This document shows positions 5,096 through 5,109 of a stretch of DNA of 5,109 bases, piece by piece. The position numbers were made by a program, and so were the translations under genes. Source of the DNA: Phycisphaerae bacterium SM23_33 (GTDB lineage: Bacteria > Planctomycetota > Phycisphaerae > SM23-33). The notes beneath the pieces are model-generated. The model was not told the DNA's origin and ran no database searches. It saw nothing but the letters and a program-made list of their open reading frames with translations. Positions within the stretch are counted from its first letter, which is position 1; each line of letters starts with the position of its first letter. The stretch is taken from NCBI GenBank assembly GCA_001303665.1, contig LJUF01000273.1, positions 1 through 5,109 on the forward strand, given 5' to 3'.

Positions 5096-5109
5096 GTTGC
5101 ATCCTCCAA

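Noticed and set aside
1..5109. CRISPR array, tRNA, rRNA, insertion sequence or attachment site
   Set aside because: No regularly spaced repeats, cloverleaf-like sequence, rRNA-like segment, transposase frame or terminal inverted repeats were found. The only periodic repeat is the dockerin coding duplication.

Overview
The window looks like a piece of a GC-rich planctomycete genome, probably of the Phycisphaerae type. The evidence is the combination of a prepilin-type protein ending in an H-X9-DG pattern, PEP-CTERM sorting signals (VPEP, hydrophobic stretch, Arg/Lys tail) and a dockerin-plus-PEP-CTERM secreted protein. This taxonomic reading is inference; no rRNA or other marker is present.

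Layout. (a) 1-722, minus: a secreted, cysteine-rich protein whose C-terminus lies beyond the left edge. (b) 723-1131: a 409-nt gap holding the leader of (a) and a perfect 12-bp hairpin that probably terminates the next gene. (c) 1132-2037, minus: a PEP-CTERM protein, a diverged paralogue of (a), with DNRLRE-like C-terminal sequence. (d) 2038-2517: a 480-nt divergent intergenic region with a good sigma70-like promoter for (c), a weaker one for (e), and a long hairpin between them. (e) 2518-3531, plus: a type IV prepilin-like protein. (f) 3543-3965, plus: a small predicted lipoprotein, very probably in an operon with (e). (g) 3966-4120: a short, extremely GC-rich convergent gap. (h) 4121-5095, minus: a secreted DNRLRE + dockerin + PEP-CTERM protein whose ribosome binding site lies at the right edge.

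All five genes encode predicted exported or membrane-anchored products. Three would be envelope or surface proteins (PEP-CTERM proteins are processed by exosortase in the inner membrane), one is a pseudopilin-like protein and one a lipoprotein. No enzyme, exosortase, transposase, RNA gene or CRISPR array is seen. The exosortase and the type II secretion or pilus machinery must be encoded elsewhere.

The most interesting non-coding signal is a shared element, CAYACTGCCCC, on the sense strand upstream of all three genes whose leaders are fully visible (a, c and e). Each copy is followed within 2-15 nt by a GC-rich hairpin and then the ribosome binding site. It may be a common cis-regulatory or leader-RNA element, but this is a hypothesis from three copies.
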